A DNA stretch of 64,000 bases from Streptacidiphilus jeojiense (GTDB lineage Bacteria; Actinomycetota; Actinomycetes; Streptomycetales; Streptomycetaceae): positions 62,001 to 126,000 of the forward strand of contig NZ_JOEH01000013.1 in assembly GCF_000719095.1 (NCBI RefSeq). Direction: 5' to 3'. The translations under genes and the position numbers were made by a program. The first letter of the stretch is position 1. The number at the start of each line of letters is the position of its first letter. Under the pieces are notes generated by a model. That model made no database searches. It was given only the letters and a program-made list of their open reading frames with translations, and had not been told where the DNA came from. Positions 63,831-64,000 of the stretch are shown piece by piece.

Positions 63831-64000
63831 ACGGCCGGCTGGAGATCGAGGTCGCCGAGGAGTTCGACAAGGTCGACCTGGAGGCCTGGACGGAGGTGGT
63901 CGGCGCCGCCGCCGCGCCGGTCCACTACACGCCCGCCTACCTGCGGGCCTACCAGGCCAGCCCGCTGAGCCCGTTCGGAGCGGTCCGCTATCTGACGGTG
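63827..64000 (+). CDS. FemAB/BioF2-like N-acyltransferase, N-terminal part only
   Basis: The frame starts at GTG 63827, overlapping the peptidase stop by four bases, and runs off the right edge after 58 codons. The start (MNGRLEIEVAEEFDKVDLEA, then APVHYTPAYLRAYQASPLSP) resembles the N-terminal strand and 'P-hYTPAYL-aY' segment of GNAT-fold FemAB-like proteins. Such enzymes transfer aminoacyl groups from tRNA or CoA. Too little is visible to be sure. Confidence 0.5.
   Translation, partial: MNGRLEIEVAEEFDKVDLEAWTEVVGAAAAPVHYTPAYLRAYQASPLSPFGAVRYLTV

Overview
The window is GC-rich, compactly coded DNA with Streptomyces-type signals: chaplins with an LAxTG sorting motif, Tat signal peptides, many GTGA/ATGA start-stop overlaps and a DUF5703 protein. 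It most likely comes from a chromosome of the Streptomycetaceae (Streptomyces, Kitasatospora or Streptacidiphilus). No replication origin, rRNA, CRISPR array or complete transposase was seen. The only RNA gene recognised is tRNA-Leu(GAG).

Layout. 1-8.6 kb holds a partial M13 peptidase, a divergent marR/ribA pair with three near-identical operators, a methyltransferase, a cation-efflux protein, a multicopper oxidase, an ADP-ribosylglycohydrolase and a rhodanese. 8.7-14.1 kb is a thiamine-precursor uptake operon behind a TPP riboswitch, with two candidate leader peptides, two ThiY-like binding proteins, permease, ATPase and a kinase-like protein. A Tat-exported KstD-like flavoprotein follows, then a STAND/TPR regulator.

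18.9-26.2 kb (minus strand) is an accessory operon. A Crp-type regulator precedes a class III nucleotide-cyclase-like protein and an NLR-like protein with a degenerate P-loop. The cyclase and the NLR-like protein share an almost identical glycine-rich motif, as expected for a signalling or conflict pair that talks through homotypic amyloid-type motifs. A coiled-coil protein, a membrane M48 protease and a small secreted protein follow.

26.5-32.7 kb is a mosaic of Uma2, NUDIX, VOC, a truncated oxygenase, vapBC and a low-GC two-gene unit of unknown function. Imperfect direct repeats flank part of it. 32.7-37.6 kb is a choline-to-betaine operon (aldehyde dehydrogenase, permease, choline oxidase). 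37.6-42.2 kb is a TetR/MFS/GH3 sugar locus. 42.3-51.5 kb is mostly housekeeping: tRNA-Leu, M20 peptidase, two chaplins, DUF5703, an inactive RecD-like protein, an aldo/keto reductase and an F420-type oxidoreductase.

51.5-64 kb looks like an unrecognised RiPP-type biosynthetic cluster. A divergent half carries a three-gene ABC exporter and a nucleotidyltransferase. A tightly coupled forward operon carries an NDK-phosphoesterase fusion, a 53-residue candidate precursor ending in TTCTDCVPNY, an alkaline-phosphatase-superfamily enzyme, a ThiS/PP-loop/zinc-finger fusion, a methyltransferase-aminotransferase fusion, an M28 peptidase and a FemAB-like acyltransferase that runs off the end.
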